Source: Burkholderiaceae bacterium 26 (GTDB lineage Bacteria > Pseudomonadota > Gammaproteobacteria > Burkholderiales > Burkholderiaceae). From it: a stretch of 64,000 bases of DNA. Below, in pieces: positions 35,265 through 43,858 of the stretch. The position numbers and the translations under genes are program-made. The notes beneath the pieces were generated by a model. It did no database searches, had not been told where the DNA came from, and saw nothing but the letters and a program-made list of their open reading frames with translations. Location of the stretch: the NCBI GenBank assembly GCA_000955795.1, contig JYOB01000018.1, positions 75,433 through 139,432 on the forward strand. Reading direction: 5' to 3'. The first letter of the stretch is position 1, and each line of letters opens with the position of its first letter.

Positions 35265-36182
35265 GTGAAGCTGCACCAGTTGCGCATCTTGCTTGCCGTG
35301 GCACAGCACGGCAGCATCCACGAAGCTTCGCGCGGGCTGCATATCTCGCAGCCGGCGTTATCCAAAGCGATTGCGGAGCTGGAACGGGAGCTTGGCGTCA
35401 CGCTGCTGTCGCGCTCGGTGCGCGGCGTGAGCCTGACGGCATATGGGATGGCGCTCGTCAAACGGGCCAGCGTGGTCGAGCAGGAGTTGCGTCACGCGCT
35501 GGAAGACATCGAATCCATCCGCGGGCATGCGGAGGCTGAATTGAATATCGGCTTTACCGCCGTGGCGTCAAGCGGGCCGCTGCCGGATGCAATGGCGGCG
35601 CTGCGCAAGCGGTTTCCGAATGTCGCGCTACGCGGTTTCGAACAGCGTCCGCAGCAGATTCTGGAAGGACTGCGCGAAGGGCGGCTCGATATCGGATTGA
35701 TCTCCAGCAACAGCGGCCCCGGCACGGGGAGTTTTCAGTGGGAGCCGCTGTTTTCGGTGCCGATGCGCCTAGCGGTGCGCCCGGGCCATCCGCTGCGCCG
35801 CGTGCGCAAGCTACGCCCGCTACTGGATGCCGACTGGCTCGTGCTCGACCCATTGGAAGACCCGGGCAGCCCGATGGCGAGTCTGATGCGGCTGCATCGT
35901 CTCGAAATACCTCGCCGGATCGTGCAAAGCGCGTCGAATCTGCTGGGGCTGCAATTGGCCACAAAGACGGACGTCGTCAGCATGTGGTCGGAATTTGTCT
36001 TCAGCGGCACCGGTGGGCCGCTGCGCATGGTCCCGGGCTCGCTCGAAGTCTTGCCGATGGAAGACGAACTGCCGGATTTCAACGTCTACATGGTCTACCG
36101 TTCGGCCGACCTGATGACGCATGTGTGCGCGGAATTCAGCAAGGAGATTCGGCATGCAGCGCTGGGCTATCGCCATCGCTGA
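35265..36182 (+). CDS. LysR-family regulator
   Basis: The 305-residue protein has the helix-turn-helix at about 3-60 (IHEASRGLHISQPALSKAIA) and an effector domain resembling the GbpR/CbeR group. GTG 35265 is chosen because GAAGGAG lies seven bases upstream; an earlier GTG at 35241 has no ribosome site. It is divergent from the MFS-M20-amidase operon and is probably its regulator. It converges on the AraC gene, four bases apart. Confidence 0.9.
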   Translation: MKLHQLRILLAVAQHGSIHEASRGLHISQPALSKAIAELERELGVTLLSRSVRGVSLTAYGMALVKRASVVEQELRHALEDIESIRGHAEAELNIGFTAVASSGPLPDAMAALRKRFPNVALRGFEQRPQQILEGLREGRLDIGLISSNSGPGTGSFQWEPLFSVPMRLAVRPGHPLRRVRKLRPLLDADWLVLDPLEDPGSPMASLMRLHRLEIPRRIVQSASNLLGLQLATKTDVVSMWSEFVFSGTGGPLRMVPGSLEVLPMEDELPDFNVYMVYRSADLMTHVCAEFSKEIRHAALGYRHR

Positions 36183-36185
36183 ACA

Positions 36186-37160
36186 TCACGCGTCAAGTTC
36201 GGCGCCCTCCGCGCGCATGGCCCCGGGCGGCCGCCCGACCACCCGCTTGAACGCGCGGCTAAACGCAGCGAGAGACCCGTAGCCGAGCCGGTATGCAACG
36301 GCTTCAATCGCTTCGCGGTCACGCGTAATCCATTGCGCAGCGAGCCGCATCCGCAGCTCGGTCAGATAGCGCACGGGCGTCATTCCGGTGGCTGCGAGGA
36401 AGCGCTCGGCAAACACTGAACGCGAAACGCCCGCTTGCGCCGCCAGCTCCGCGACGCTCCAGTTGCGCCCGGGGTCTCGATGCAGCGCGACGATCGCGCG
36501 ACCAAGTTTCGGCTCGCGCAGCGCCTGCACCCAGCCCGTCGCGTCACCGCAACCGCACTCCACCCAGCCGCGCACGATGAAAGCAGCCACCACGTCAGCC
36601 AGCCGCGCGAGGATGCCCGCAAAACCTGCGCGCTCCGAGCACGATTCACGTTCCATCGCATCAAGCATCGGGCGGATTTCCGGATAGCGCGCGAGCAGGG
36701 TGCCGACGTGCATGAACTCCGGCATCGTCCCCACAAGGGGCTGCATGCCGCCCAAATCCAGCTCCATGCAGGCGCTGAAAATGAGCGCATCACCTGGCGC
36801 CGATTCCGTACCGGCGCCAACGGACGCCACCGTGTCGCAGATCTTCGCGGCTTCAAAGCCGGCGATCTCGCGGCACGGCGCGTCTGGATCGGACAGCAAC
36901 GCGTGCGGCGTGCCCTGTGGCAGCAACACCGCGTCGCCAGCCTCCAGTTGCATCGTTGTGCCCGACGCGTCGCGCAGCAGAACCGGCCCGCGCCCAACGA
37001 AGTGGAATTGCGCACGGCCCGGCGCCTCGCCAAAGCTCAGCCCGAAGGGCCGCGCTACATGGATACGGCGGTACTGGACGCCGCTCAGCCGCATGCCCAG
37101 CAGCAGCTCGCTGACAAGGTCGTGCACGTCGGGCAGGGCAGATGGCGGAGGTGAGGGCAT
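36186..37160 (-). CDS. AraC-family transcriptional regulator with cupin sensor domain
   Basis: The 324-residue protein has an N-terminal cupin-type sensor (about 10-170; FHFVGRGPVLLRD, GDAVLLPQGTPHAL) and a C-terminal double helix-turn-helix (about 215-315; WSVAELAAQAGVSRSVFAERF, then AIEAVAYRLGYGSLAAFSRAF). The start at 37160 matches the family; an ATG at 37205 would add 15 residues. It is divergent from the MFS exporter gene. AGACCG repeats at 37187 and 37206 could be its sites. Confidence 0.88.
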   Translation of the reverse strand: MPSPPPSALPDVHDLVSELLLGMRLSGVQYRRIHVARPFGLSFGEAPGRAQFHFVGRGPVLLRDASGTTMQLEAGDAVLLPQGTPHALLSDPDAPCREIAGFEAAKICDTVASVGAGTESAPGDALIFSACMELDLGGMQPLVGTMPEFMHVGTLLARYPEIRPMLDAMERESCSERAGFAGILARLADVVAAFIVRGWVECGCGDATGWVQALREPKLGRAIVALHRDPGRNWSVAELAAQAGVSRSVFAERFLAATGMTPVRYLTELRMRLAAQWITRDREAIEAVAYRLGYGSLAAFSRAFKRVVGRPPGAMRAEGAELDA

Positions 37161-37279
37161 CTCAAAATCCGGACGATTGATCAACAAGACCGGATTGTAT
37201 GCCATAGACCGTCCGGCGATCGGGCCCTACCATGCGGCCTTATTGGTACTTTCCCTGATCTTTTTCTACGGACCGACGC

Positions 37280-38491
37280 ATGAATCCCGGAATCTCCACG
37301 GCCGCTTCAATCGCGGCTCCACGTGAACCCGCCTGGGGCGCTGTTTTTGCGATGGCGCTGGGCGTGTTCGGGCTCGTCACGGCCGAATTCCTGCCCGCAA
37401 GCCTGCTGACGCCCATGGCGGAAAGCCTCGGCGTGACCGAAGGCGTGGCAGGGCAGGCCGTCACGGCCACCGCAACGGTTGCGCTGGTCACGAGCTTGCT
37501 GACCGCCGCCGTCACGCGTTCCATCGACCGGCGGCGCGTGCTGCTCGCATTTTCGGTGCTGCTCGTGGCATCCAACCTGGCGGTGGCGTTCGCGACGAAT
37601 CTGACGACGATCCTGATCGGCCGCGTGGTGCTCGGCATTGCGCTGGGCGGCTTCTGGACCATGGCCACCGCCACCGCAATGCGGCTCGTGCCTGCCGCGA
37701 TGGTGCCGCGGGCGCTGTCGATCATCTTCAGCGGCGTGGCCGTCGCAACGATTGCCGCTGCGCCGCTGGGCAGCTACTTCGGCCATTTGATCGGCTGGCG
37801 CAACGTGTTCCTGGCGGCAGCCGGGCTGGGCGTGATTGCATTCGTGTCGCAGGTCGCGACGTTGCCATCGATGGCGCCAAGTGGCACGACGCGCCTGCGC
37901 ACGCTGATCGACGTGCTGCGTCGCCCGAGCGTCGGCATCGGGATGTTCGCCACGATCCTGGTGTTCACCGGGCACTTTGCGTTCTTCACGTACCTGCGGC
38001 CGTTCCTCGAACAGGTTGCAGGCGTTGGCGTGAACGGGCTGTCGGCGATCCTGTTGGGCTACGGCATTGCCAACTTCGTCGGCACATCGCTCGCCGGCCG
38101 TGTGCTGGAACACCGGCTGCGGCCAATGCTGATCGCAATGCCCGCGCTGATGGTTGTGCTCGGCATCGCGCTCGTGGCGCTAGGCCGTGCGCCGGTCATT
38201 GATGCCGTGCTCATCGCCGTGTGGGGCATGGCGTTTGGCGGCGTACCGGTGGCGTGGTCGACATGGGTCACGCGCACCGTGCCTGATGAAGCCGAAAGTG
38301 CTGGCGGCCTGATCGTCGCGGCTGTGCAGCTCGCGATTGCAACCGGCGCGGCAGCGGGCGGCGTGGTGTTCGACGCGAACGGCGCGGCGGGTGTTTTCAT
38401 TGGCGCGGCCGTGGTGCTGGCCATTGCTGTTGCGACGATCATCACGGGCGTGCCCAAGCGCCTGGAGGTGGTCCCGGCAATGGTTGAGTGA
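37280..38491 (+). CDS. MFS transporter, drug/nucleoside exporter (DHA1, AraJ/NepI-like)
   Basis: The 403-residue protein has about 12 membrane helices. GLVTAEFLPASLLTPMA (about 30-46) is the signature of the AraJ/NepI/PbuE efflux branch, and the loop SIDRRRVLL lies between helices 2 and 3. It would export a small molecule such as a nucleoside, sugar or drug with proton antiport. The divergent AraC gene suggests ligand-induced expression. Substrate unknown. Confidence 0.88.
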   Translation: MNPGISTAASIAAPREPAWGAVFAMALGVFGLVTAEFLPASLLTPMAESLGVTEGVAGQAVTATATVALVTSLLTAAVTRSIDRRRVLLAFSVLLVASNLAVAFATNLTTILIGRVVLGIALGGFWTMATATAMRLVPAAMVPRALSIIFSGVAVATIAAAPLGSYFGHLIGWRNVFLAAAGLGVIAFVSQVATLPSMAPSGTTRLRTLIDVLRRPSVGIGMFATILVFTGHFAFFTYLRPFLEQVAGVGVNGLSAILLGYGIANFVGTSLAGRVLEHRLRPMLIAMPALMVVLGIALVALGRAPVIDAVLIAVWGMAFGGVPVAWSTWVTRTVPDEAESAGGLIVAAVQLAIATGAAAGGVVFDANGAAGVFIGAAVVLAIAVATIITGVPKRLEVVPAMVE

Positions 38492-38564
38492 CATGGTGAG
38501 ATGCGCGCCGCTGGGCTGGTCGGCTATGGGCTGGGTCGGTCCAGTGCGCGCCATCTATATTTCT

Positions 38565-38612
38565 CATAATTTGCATTATGTTAAATAACAGATCGACCGG
38601 CATCCACCGGTC
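38565..38612. other. Two small palindromes between MFS and yjdM genes
   Basis: CATAAT-TTGC-ATTATG (38565-38580) is AT-rich and perfectly inverted. GACCGG-CATCCA-CCGGTC (38595-38612) is a hairpin 15 bases past the yjdM stop. The second may end yjdM transcription, though without a U-run; the first has no clear role between two convergent genes. Confidence 0.4.
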
Positions 38613-38627
38613 TCGCCTCACACCCCA

Positions 38628-38966
38628 CTAAGCCTTCTTCAAAAACTCCGGCTTGAGCAGATAGCTCACACCATCAATCTTGCAGTCGATCGGATGGTCA
38701 CCCGGGACCAGCCGGATGTTCTTCACCTTGGTGCCCGCCTTGAGCGTGCCCGAGCCACCCTTGAGCTTCAGATCCTTCACTAGCGTTGCCGAATCGCCCG
38801 CATTCAGCGGGTTGCCGTTGGCGTCCTTGATGACCGCCTCCGCCTCAACTTCTTCTTGCTGCGCCGACGGATTCCATTCGTGCGCGCAATCCGGGCAGAT
38901 ATAGAGGTCGCCGTCCTGGTAGGTGTTTTCGGAGGCGCATTGCGGACAGGCAGGAATCGTAGACAT
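38628..38966 (-). CDS. yjdM: YjdM/PhnA-family zinc-ribbon protein
   Basis: The 112-residue protein matches E. coli PhnA/YjdM in length. It has an N-terminal zinc ribbon (CPQC at 8-11 and CPDC at 27-30) and a C-terminal SH3-like domain ([20 protein letters not shown]). Despite the old name it is not a phosphonatase; function unknown. The start at 38966 is the family start; an ATG at 38978 is the alternative. A -10-like TATAGT lies at 39007-39002. Confidence 0.9.
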   Translation of the reverse strand: MSTIPACPQCASENTYQDGDLYICPDCAHEWNPSAQQEEVEAEAVIKDANGNPLNAGDSATLVKDLKLKGGSGTLKAGTKVKNIRLVPGDHPIDCKIDGVSYLLKPEFLKKA

Positions 38967-39069
38967 ATCGAGTGGCATGAAGCGGCTGAATTGGGGCCCG
39001 CACTATACCAGCCGGAACCTCCTGGATGGTTTGACCCTTGTCACGCCGATATGCGCCACGCCAGCAAGA

Positions 39070-39101
39070 AAACGGGCCCCCTCGCCAACGGGGGGCCGTT
39101 T
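39070..39101. terminator. Hairpin terminator upstream of yjdM
   Basis: AAACGG-G-CCCCC (39070-39081) pairs with GGGGG-CCGTTT (39091-39101), giving a strong GC stem with A and T flanks usable on either strand. It could end transcripts of the lipoprotein gene arriving from the right. Confidence 0.6.
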
Positions 39102-39112
39102 CCATCTCGCTT

Positions 39113-39140
39113 TTGAGGGCGTCAGGTGCGACGCCCTCAA
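39113..39140. terminator. Perfect 11-bp hairpin after the lipoprotein gene
   Basis: TTGAGGGCGTC (39113-39123) and GACGCCCTCAA (39130-39140) pair perfectly around AGGTGC. It starts 12 bases beyond the lipoprotein stop on the minus strand. The downstream U-run is absent, so it works either with the next hairpin or as a 3'-end stabiliser. Confidence 0.5.
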
Positions 39141-39151
39141 GGCTGCCGTGC

Positions 39152-40138
39152 TCAGTTGCCGAACAGGCTCTCCAGCGCGCTGATCGTCGTTGAAAGGGTC
39201 GCGGAAACCGTACCCGTTTTCCCAGCATCGATCGCAAGCGCCACATCGCCCGTGGAGGCAAAGGATGCGCTCGCCTGATCCTCCGTGGTGGCAAACGCCA
39301 CGGAGCCGGCGCTCGGTACGCCCGAGGCGCCCACGACCAACGGCGACGTCGTGGTCAGCAACAGGTTTTCGTTGCCCGAGGGCGTTGTGAAATTCAGGTT
39401 GCCGGAAAGCTTTACCTCATCCGTAAAGGTCAGCAGCGAAAGCGCATCATCCAGACGCCAGCCTGCCAGCATGATGGAATCCTGGACGCCATTGATGTTG
39501 CGGTTCACGGTTGCGTCATTGGACGTCGCAATGTATTTCAGCGTGCTGTCGGGCTGCGGAATCGATTTGGAAATCGTCATTGTTCCATTGAATGTCATTG
39601 AGGCCGTACCTGCCTGCGCACTCAGATTATTTGCGGTGACGGCCGCGACAAACGAAAAATCCTGCAGGTTTGCTGTCGGGCCCGATGCCGCGTTGATGAC
39701 AAATGACATTCCGCCATTAAGCGTCGTCAATAACGTTGCGCCGGCAATTTCAATATTCTGCTGGCAATTCGCGAACGTCATGCTGGCGGTATCGCCTGCC
39801 GAGATGCTGCCCGAACCATCGCGATCGTCGAATGTAATAAATGCGGTGCCTCCGCCCGTGCAGTTGGACGAGAAGTTCCCAGGGCCCGCCTGGCTGCCCG
39901 CAGCGATGACGGAGAAGAGGCTGATCGCGTAGAGGCTGTACGTATCGCGAGAACCAAAGTACGTATAGGCGGCAGCGGTCCGCGCATTCACGTAACCGTT
40001 GGCAGGGTCCGCCAGCCGGATGGAGGAAGGTTGCTGCGGCACGGGGAGAACGGCACCGCCCTCATCATCGCCGCCCCCACACGCGGCCAAAGCCGCTGCC
40101 ATTGCAGTGATCAGCGCTGTCTCCAGCAATGTCTTCAT
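39152..40138 (-). CDS. Hypothetical lipoprotein with EF-hand-like loop
   Basis: The 328-residue protein has a signal peptide with lipobox LAAC (Cys20) followed by GGGDDEGG, so it should be a lipoprotein. The body is Ser/Thr/Gly/Asn-rich, predicted all-beta, with one calcium-loop-like segment DDRDGSGSISAGD (about 104-116). I recognise no family. RBS AAGGAG is good. Codon use is less GC-rich than neighbours and the upstream region is AT-rich, so late acquisition is possible. A surface or periplasmic role is likely. Confidence 0.75.
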   Translation of the reverse strand: MKTLLETALITAMAAALAACGGGDDEGGAVLPVPQQPSSIRLADPANGYVNARTAAAYTYFGSRDTYSLYAISLFSVIAAGSQAGPGNFSSNCTGGGTAFITFDDRDGSGSISAGDTASMTFANCQQNIEIAGATLLTTLNGGMSFVINAASGPTANLQDFSFVAAVTANNLSAQAGTASMTFNGTMTISKSIPQPDSTLKYIATSNDATVNRNINGVQDSIMLAGWRLDDALSLLTFTDEVKLSGNLNFTTPSGNENLLLTTTSPLVVGASGVPSAGSVAFATTEDQASASFASTGDVALAIDAGKTGTVSATLSTTISALESLFGN

Positions 40139-40497
40139 GGCGAACTCCTTAATTTTTTTTAACGAAGATTAAGCAATCCATGCTAGAGACATCAGCTTAT
40201 GCACCGTGGATTTCATTGCATTTGATGATTAAAACTTCATTGATCCACCGCAACACAAAATTCACCTGAAAATAATCTGCCAAAGCAGAATCTGCTTACA
40301 CTTTAAATTCAATCCATTCACTGAACATCCGACTTTCTTTCGCTTGACCGCCCTCGCCTCTGCGCGTCATTGCCTTCGCTTTTTCGCGGACATCGCCGCT
40401 CGTTCAATTTGTGGGCAATCCGTCAAGTGCGCGACAGGCGCCGGTCTTCGTTCTATGATCCAGCCTTCAACGACCGTTGCTGAACAGGAGAACCACC
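40139..40497. other. AT-rich intergenic region
   Basis: This 359-base gap has no convincing gene. The first 200 bases are unusually AT-rich and hold a T8 run (near 40153), an inverted repeat GTGGAT/ATCCAC (40206-40211, 40243-40248), two copies of TTCATTG (40212 and 40237) and TCTGC-CAAA-GCAGA near 40277. It must hold the promoters of the divergent lipoprotein and zinc-ribbon genes; the repeats could bind a regulator or H-NS-like protein. Confidence 0.5.
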
Positions 40498-40845
40498 ATG
40501 GGCGAAGCCAAACGACGCGGCTCACAGGCCGACCGCATTTCTCAGGCGCACGCCCGGCTGGACGCGCTGCGCCCTGAGAAACTCGTCTGCGGCGCCTGCC
40601 AGACCGCCTTTACCGAATTCGAAGGGATGGAGCCGCGCGACATGCCCGGGATCCACGCGATCTTCGGTGGCGAATGCCCGAACTGCGGCGAGAGCGTGAT
40701 CTCGTTCAACGGTGAGCCCGAAGCCGTAGCCGCCGCCATGCTGGCGTACCAGGACGCCATGGAAGACGCCAAGCTCGGCGCGCAGACGCAGGAGGGAAAA
40801 CACGTGCCCTACGTCGACGAAGAAGACAAGCCCACGCAACACTGA
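40498..40845 (+). CDS. Small zinc-ribbon-like protein
   Basis: The 115-residue protein starts MGEAKRRGSQADR, an N-terminal motif shared by several small proteobacterial proteins. CGAC (about 33-36) and CPNC (about 61-64) would bind one zinc. The C-terminal part is acidic and helical. The ATG has CAGGAG upstream. The DUF1653 gene follows after seven bases, so they are one operon. Function unknown. Confidence 0.75.
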   Translation: MGEAKRRGSQADRISQAHARLDALRPEKLVCGACQTAFTEFEGMEPRDMPGIHAIFGGECPNCGESVISFNGEPEAVAAAMLAYQDAMEDAKLGAQTQEGKHVPYVDEEDKPTQH

Positions 40846-40852
40846 AGCCGCC

Positions 40853-41062
40853 ATGCAGAACACGCCAACGCGCCGCTACCGCCACTACAAGGGCGGCGAA
40901 TACGAATGGCTATGCGAGGCCACGTACGAGCCCGATCCTGCCATCAAGATGACGGTCTATCGCGCCGCTAACGGCACGATCTGGACGCGTCCGTCAACGA
41001 TGTTCCATGAGATGGTTGAAGTCGACGGCCGGCAGGTACCGCGCTTTGCGCTGATGGACTGA
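40853..41062 (+). CDS. DUF1653-family small protein
   Basis: The 69-residue protein is a near-complete DUF1653 domain: YRHYKGGEYEWL at the start, then TVYRAANGTIWTRPSTMF and VPRF at the end. The family forms a small beta-sheet domain of unknown function. It is immediately followed, with no gap, by the DUF817 gene and preceded by the zinc-ribbon gene. Confidence 0.85.
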   Translation: MQNTPTRRYRHYKGGEYEWLCEATYEPDPAIKMTVYRAANGTIWTRPSTMFHEMVEVDGRQVPRFALMD

Positions 41063-41935
41063 ATGCCAGCCGACACCATCTCCTTACGAGCGGGCCTGCG
41101 GGCCCGTTTTACGTATTGGCGCGACCGCAGCGGCGCCTGGGCTGCGCGCCATGGCCAATTGGCTGCTGGGCTGCATGAGTTTGTCGTCTTCGGCATCAAA
41201 CAGGCGTGGGCATGCCTGTTCGGCGGGCTGATGGTCGCCCTGCTGATCGGCACGCATTTCTGGTATCCGGCCAACGCACCGATTGCCCGTTACGACGCCC
41301 TGACGATTGCCGCGGTCATCATCCAGATTGCCTTGCTTTGGCTGAAGCTGGAGACGTGGGACGAAGCCAAGGTGATCTTGATGTTCCATGTGGCCGGTAC
41401 AGGCATGGAGGTGTTCAAGACTGCGGTCGGTTCGTGGATTTATCCCGAGGCGTCGGTGCTGCGCATCGGCGGCGTGCCACTGTTCACGGGCTTCATGTAT
41501 GCCTCGGTGGGTAGCTATATCGCGCGGGCGTGGCGAGAGTTCGACTTGCGCTTCTCGCAGCACCCGCCGTTGGCCGTGACGGCCCTGCTCTCGCTGGGCA
41601 TCTACGCGAACTTTTTCCTGCACCACTATTGGTGGGATCTGCGCTACGTACTGATGGCGCTGATTGCGGTGGCATTCCGGCGCTGCTGGATCCACTTCCG
41701 CATTGATCGCGTCCACCGGCGCATGCCGTTCCTGCTGGGCTTCACGCTTGTGGCGCTCTTCATCTGGCTCGCAGAAAACATCGGCACGTTCACGCGCACG
41801 TGGCTCTATCCGAACCAGTTGCAAGGCTGGGAGATGGTGTCCATCGCCAAGCTCGGCGCCTGGTTCCTCCTGACCATCATGAGCTACGTGATGGTTACGC
41901 TGGTCAACCCGCCGCGGCCCGTTTCTGACGCTTGA
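41063..41935 (+). CDS. DUF817-family integral membrane protein
   Basis: The 290-residue protein has about seven to eight hydrophobic segments and the family's conserved stretch LAENIGTFTRTWLYPNQ (about 233-249), which I recognise from DUF817 (YoaT). Polar residues in the membrane region (WDEAKV, HVAGTGMEVFK) suggest a metal or ligand site. Function unknown. Its start directly follows the DUF1653 stop, and its end overlaps the next gene on the minus strand by 32 bases. Confidence 0.82.
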   Translation: MPADTISLRAGLRARFTYWRDRSGAWAARHGQLAAGLHEFVVFGIKQAWACLFGGLMVALLIGTHFWYPANAPIARYDALTIAAVIIQIALLWLKLETWDEAKVILMFHVAGTGMEVFKTAVGSWIYPEASVLRIGGVPLFTGFMYASVGSYIARAWREFDLRFSQHPPLAVTALLSLGIYANFFLHHYWWDLRYVLMALIAVAFRRCWIHFRIDRVHRRMPFLLGFTLVALFIWLAENIGTFTRTWLYPNQLQGWEMVSIAKLGAWFLLTIMSYVMVTLVNPPRPVSDA

Positions 41936-42428
41936 ACCAGGCATGCTCGCCCGGCGCCCAGTCGCGGAGCTCGAAGGTGATGTGCACGCGGCGCGAGAAC
42001 TGCAGGTAGACGCCGCACGTTAGGGTCAGCGCCGCTGCAACTGCCACGCCGTCGATAAAGGTCGAGCGCGCTCCCGGAATGCCGCCCGCCATCAGCATGA
42101 GCCCGATCAGTGGCGGCAGCAGCGCCATGTGCACGAGCATGGCCGGCCGGAACGCGCTGTCGTGCGTGGTAGCCAGTACCAGGACCGTCACGCAGGAGAT
42201 CAGATAAAGCAGCGTGGTCAGGTTGATCGCCCCGCTGCCCGGCGCGTTGGCATCAAACAGATCGGCCCCGGCCAGTTGCAGCGCATCCATCGACAACCCC
42301 TGCCAGAACACCCACGTTGGCCCGGCGATGGCAATGGCCAGCACCCACGGCAGCCATCCGGCAATGCCGTACAGCGGATGTTGTCCCGCTGCGATCGGGT
42401 CGATGTCGACCCAGCGATGCGTCAGCAT
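41904..42428 (-). CDS. Hypothetical membrane protein
   Basis: The 174-residue protein has about four hydrophobic segments (near 22-40, 62-85, 90-115 and 120-140) and a basic C-terminal end. I recognise no family. The ATG at 42428 is preceded by a G-rich stretch; longer upstream frames have arginine-rich non-coding character. It overlaps DUF817 tail to tail. Confidence 0.6.
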   Translation of the reverse strand: MLTHRWVDIDPIAAGQHPLYGIAGWLPWVLAIAIAGPTWVFWQGLSMDALQLAGADLFDANAPGSGAINLTTLLYLISCVTVLVLATTHDSAFRPAMLVHMALLPPLIGLMLMAGGIPGARSTFIDGVAVAAALTLTCGVYLQFSRRVHITFELRDWAPGEHAWFKRQKRAAAG

Positions 42429-42593
42429 GATGCACCCCCAACAATGCGCACCCGTTCTGGTGACGGTTGCTTTCGGCAAGCGCCGGCGGCGTCTGCCTCC
42501 CCTACTTTCTAGCTTAGGTCGCTGCGCAAAGCTCGCAATGCAGGAGGAACCCTGAGCGCACAATCGGATTGCGCTACCTCAACTGCCGGTCAG

Positions 42594-43112
42594 CTATCGG
42601 CGGAACAGTCGCGGGCGGTCCGGATCGTAGAGCGGGTCGGGCGTGATCTGCGTGAGCTGCAATACACCGGCGGGGTCAAAGTAGAAATGCATCAGCGACG
42701 GCCAGACGTCGTCCGCCTTGAAGCGGTACGACCAGACCAGGCGGTCCATGCGCGGGAAATACGCGGTTTCGACTGGCTGGCCAAAATGCCGCAGCACGTC
42801 ATCTCGGGTCCAGACACCGATCTTGGCCTGGGCAAACTCAAGGCTGCTCAACACTTGCTTGAAGGCGACGAGCTTTCCGCTGGCATCAAAGTCGGCCGCG
42901 TAGGTGAACTGGCCGTACGGTTTGGTCGGATAGAGCCAGCGGGTGCCGCCATCGAGCGGATAGGTTTCGCGCGGCGGCCCAAACTGCGCCTGCACCGCGG
43001 GCTCGTCCGCGCCCACCAGGCGTTGGCCCTTGGTGACCGGGGATTCCAATGCCGCACATCCCGCCGTGGCCGCAACCACAATCGCTACCGCCGCCCAACG
43101 CATTGCGTGCAT
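42594..43112 (-). CDS. Lipoprotein with SmpA/BamE-like repeats
   Basis: The 172-residue protein has a signal peptide and lipobox TAGC (Cys about 19). Two weakly similar halves follow, each with a helix, a GxP motif and aromatic strands (QAQFGPPRETYPLDG, then LRHFGQPVETAYFP), recalling the BamE/SmpA fold. It would sit on the inner face of the outer membrane or in the inner membrane; partner unknown. ATG 43112 is preferred over an upstream TTG at 43130. It lies 55 bases after bioD on the same strand, where bioB is often found. Confidence 0.7.
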   Translation of the reverse strand: MHAMRWAAVAIVVAATAGCAALESPVTKGQRLVGADEPAVQAQFGPPRETYPLDGGTRWLYPTKPYGQFTYAADFDASGKLVAFKQVLSSLEFAQAKIGVWTRDDVLRHFGQPVETAYFPRMDRLVWSYRFKADDVWPSLMHFYFDPAGVLQLTQITPDPLYDPDRPRLFRR

Positions 43113-43167
43113 GACAACCGCCCTCGCCAAACTGAGTCAAGCCGGTAGTTTATCGCCGTGCGTCAGC

Positions 43168-43857
43168 TCAACGCGCGAGTAGCGGCGTGATATCGAGGTG
43201 CGTTGCGGCAAGGCGCGCATCGGCGTGTGGCAATCGCGGGATCGTGCCCAGATGCGGTGCGTTGATCCAGCGGCGCAAGGTGGCGACGTTGTCGTCAAGC
43301 CCTGCCATGGCCGAGTCGACCACGTTACCGACCCAGCCGGCCAGATGCAGGCCGCGTGCGGCAATCGCCTCGGCGGTGAGCGCGGCGTGGTTCAGGCAGC
43401 CCAGGCGCAAACCGACAACCAGCACCACCGGCAAGCCCAGCGCCACAGCCAATTCTGCGGTATCAAAGTCGTCCGACAGCGGCACCCGGAAACCTCCGAC
43501 GCCCTCCACCACGACGGCATCCGCCAACGATCTGGCATGTGCAAACGCATCGAGAATCGGCGGCAGCGTGATCGTCACGCCTTCGCGCGCTGCGGCCAAA
43601 TGCGGAGACATCGGCGCGTCGAGCAGCCATGGACACACGGTATCGAGCGGCAGATCGACTGACGCAGCGGCCCGCAGTTGCTCGACGTCTTCATTGGTAC
43701 GCGTGGGCGCGCCCGCCAGCGTGCCGGCAGCAATCGGCTTGAGGCCTGCAGCGCGGTAGCCAGTGTCAGCCAGCTTGGTCAGCAATGTCGCGCTGACCAG
43801 CGTCTTGCCGATCTCCGTATCCGTGCCGGTGACAAAGCAATCGAAGCGCGCGGGCAT
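43168..43857 (-). CDS. bioD: Dethiobiotin synthetase
   Basis: The 229-residue enzyme adds CO2 to 7,8-diaminononanoate with ATP to close the ureido ring. The P-loop GTDTEIGKT lies at 11-19 and [10 protein letters not shown] near 115-124. The start at 43857 is one base after the bioF stop; a long upstream frame lies in bioF and is spurious. Third gene of bioA-bioF-bioD. Confidence 0.95.
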   Translation of the reverse strand: MPARFDCFVTGTDTEIGKTLVSATLLTKLADTGYRAAGLKPIAAGTLAGAPTRTNEDVEQLRAAASVDLPLDTVCPWLLDAPMSPHLAAAREGVTITLPPILDAFAHARSLADAVVVEGVGGFRVPLSDDFDTAELAVALGLPVVLVVGLRLGCLNHAALTAEAIAARGLHLAGWVGNVVDSAMAGLDDNVATLRRWINAPHLGTIPRLPHADARLAATHLDITPLLAR

Positions 43858-43858
43858 C

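Noticed and set aside
38565-38580. Fur box
   Set aside because: CATAAT-N4-ATTATG is too short and lies between two convergent gene ends, with no promoter to control.
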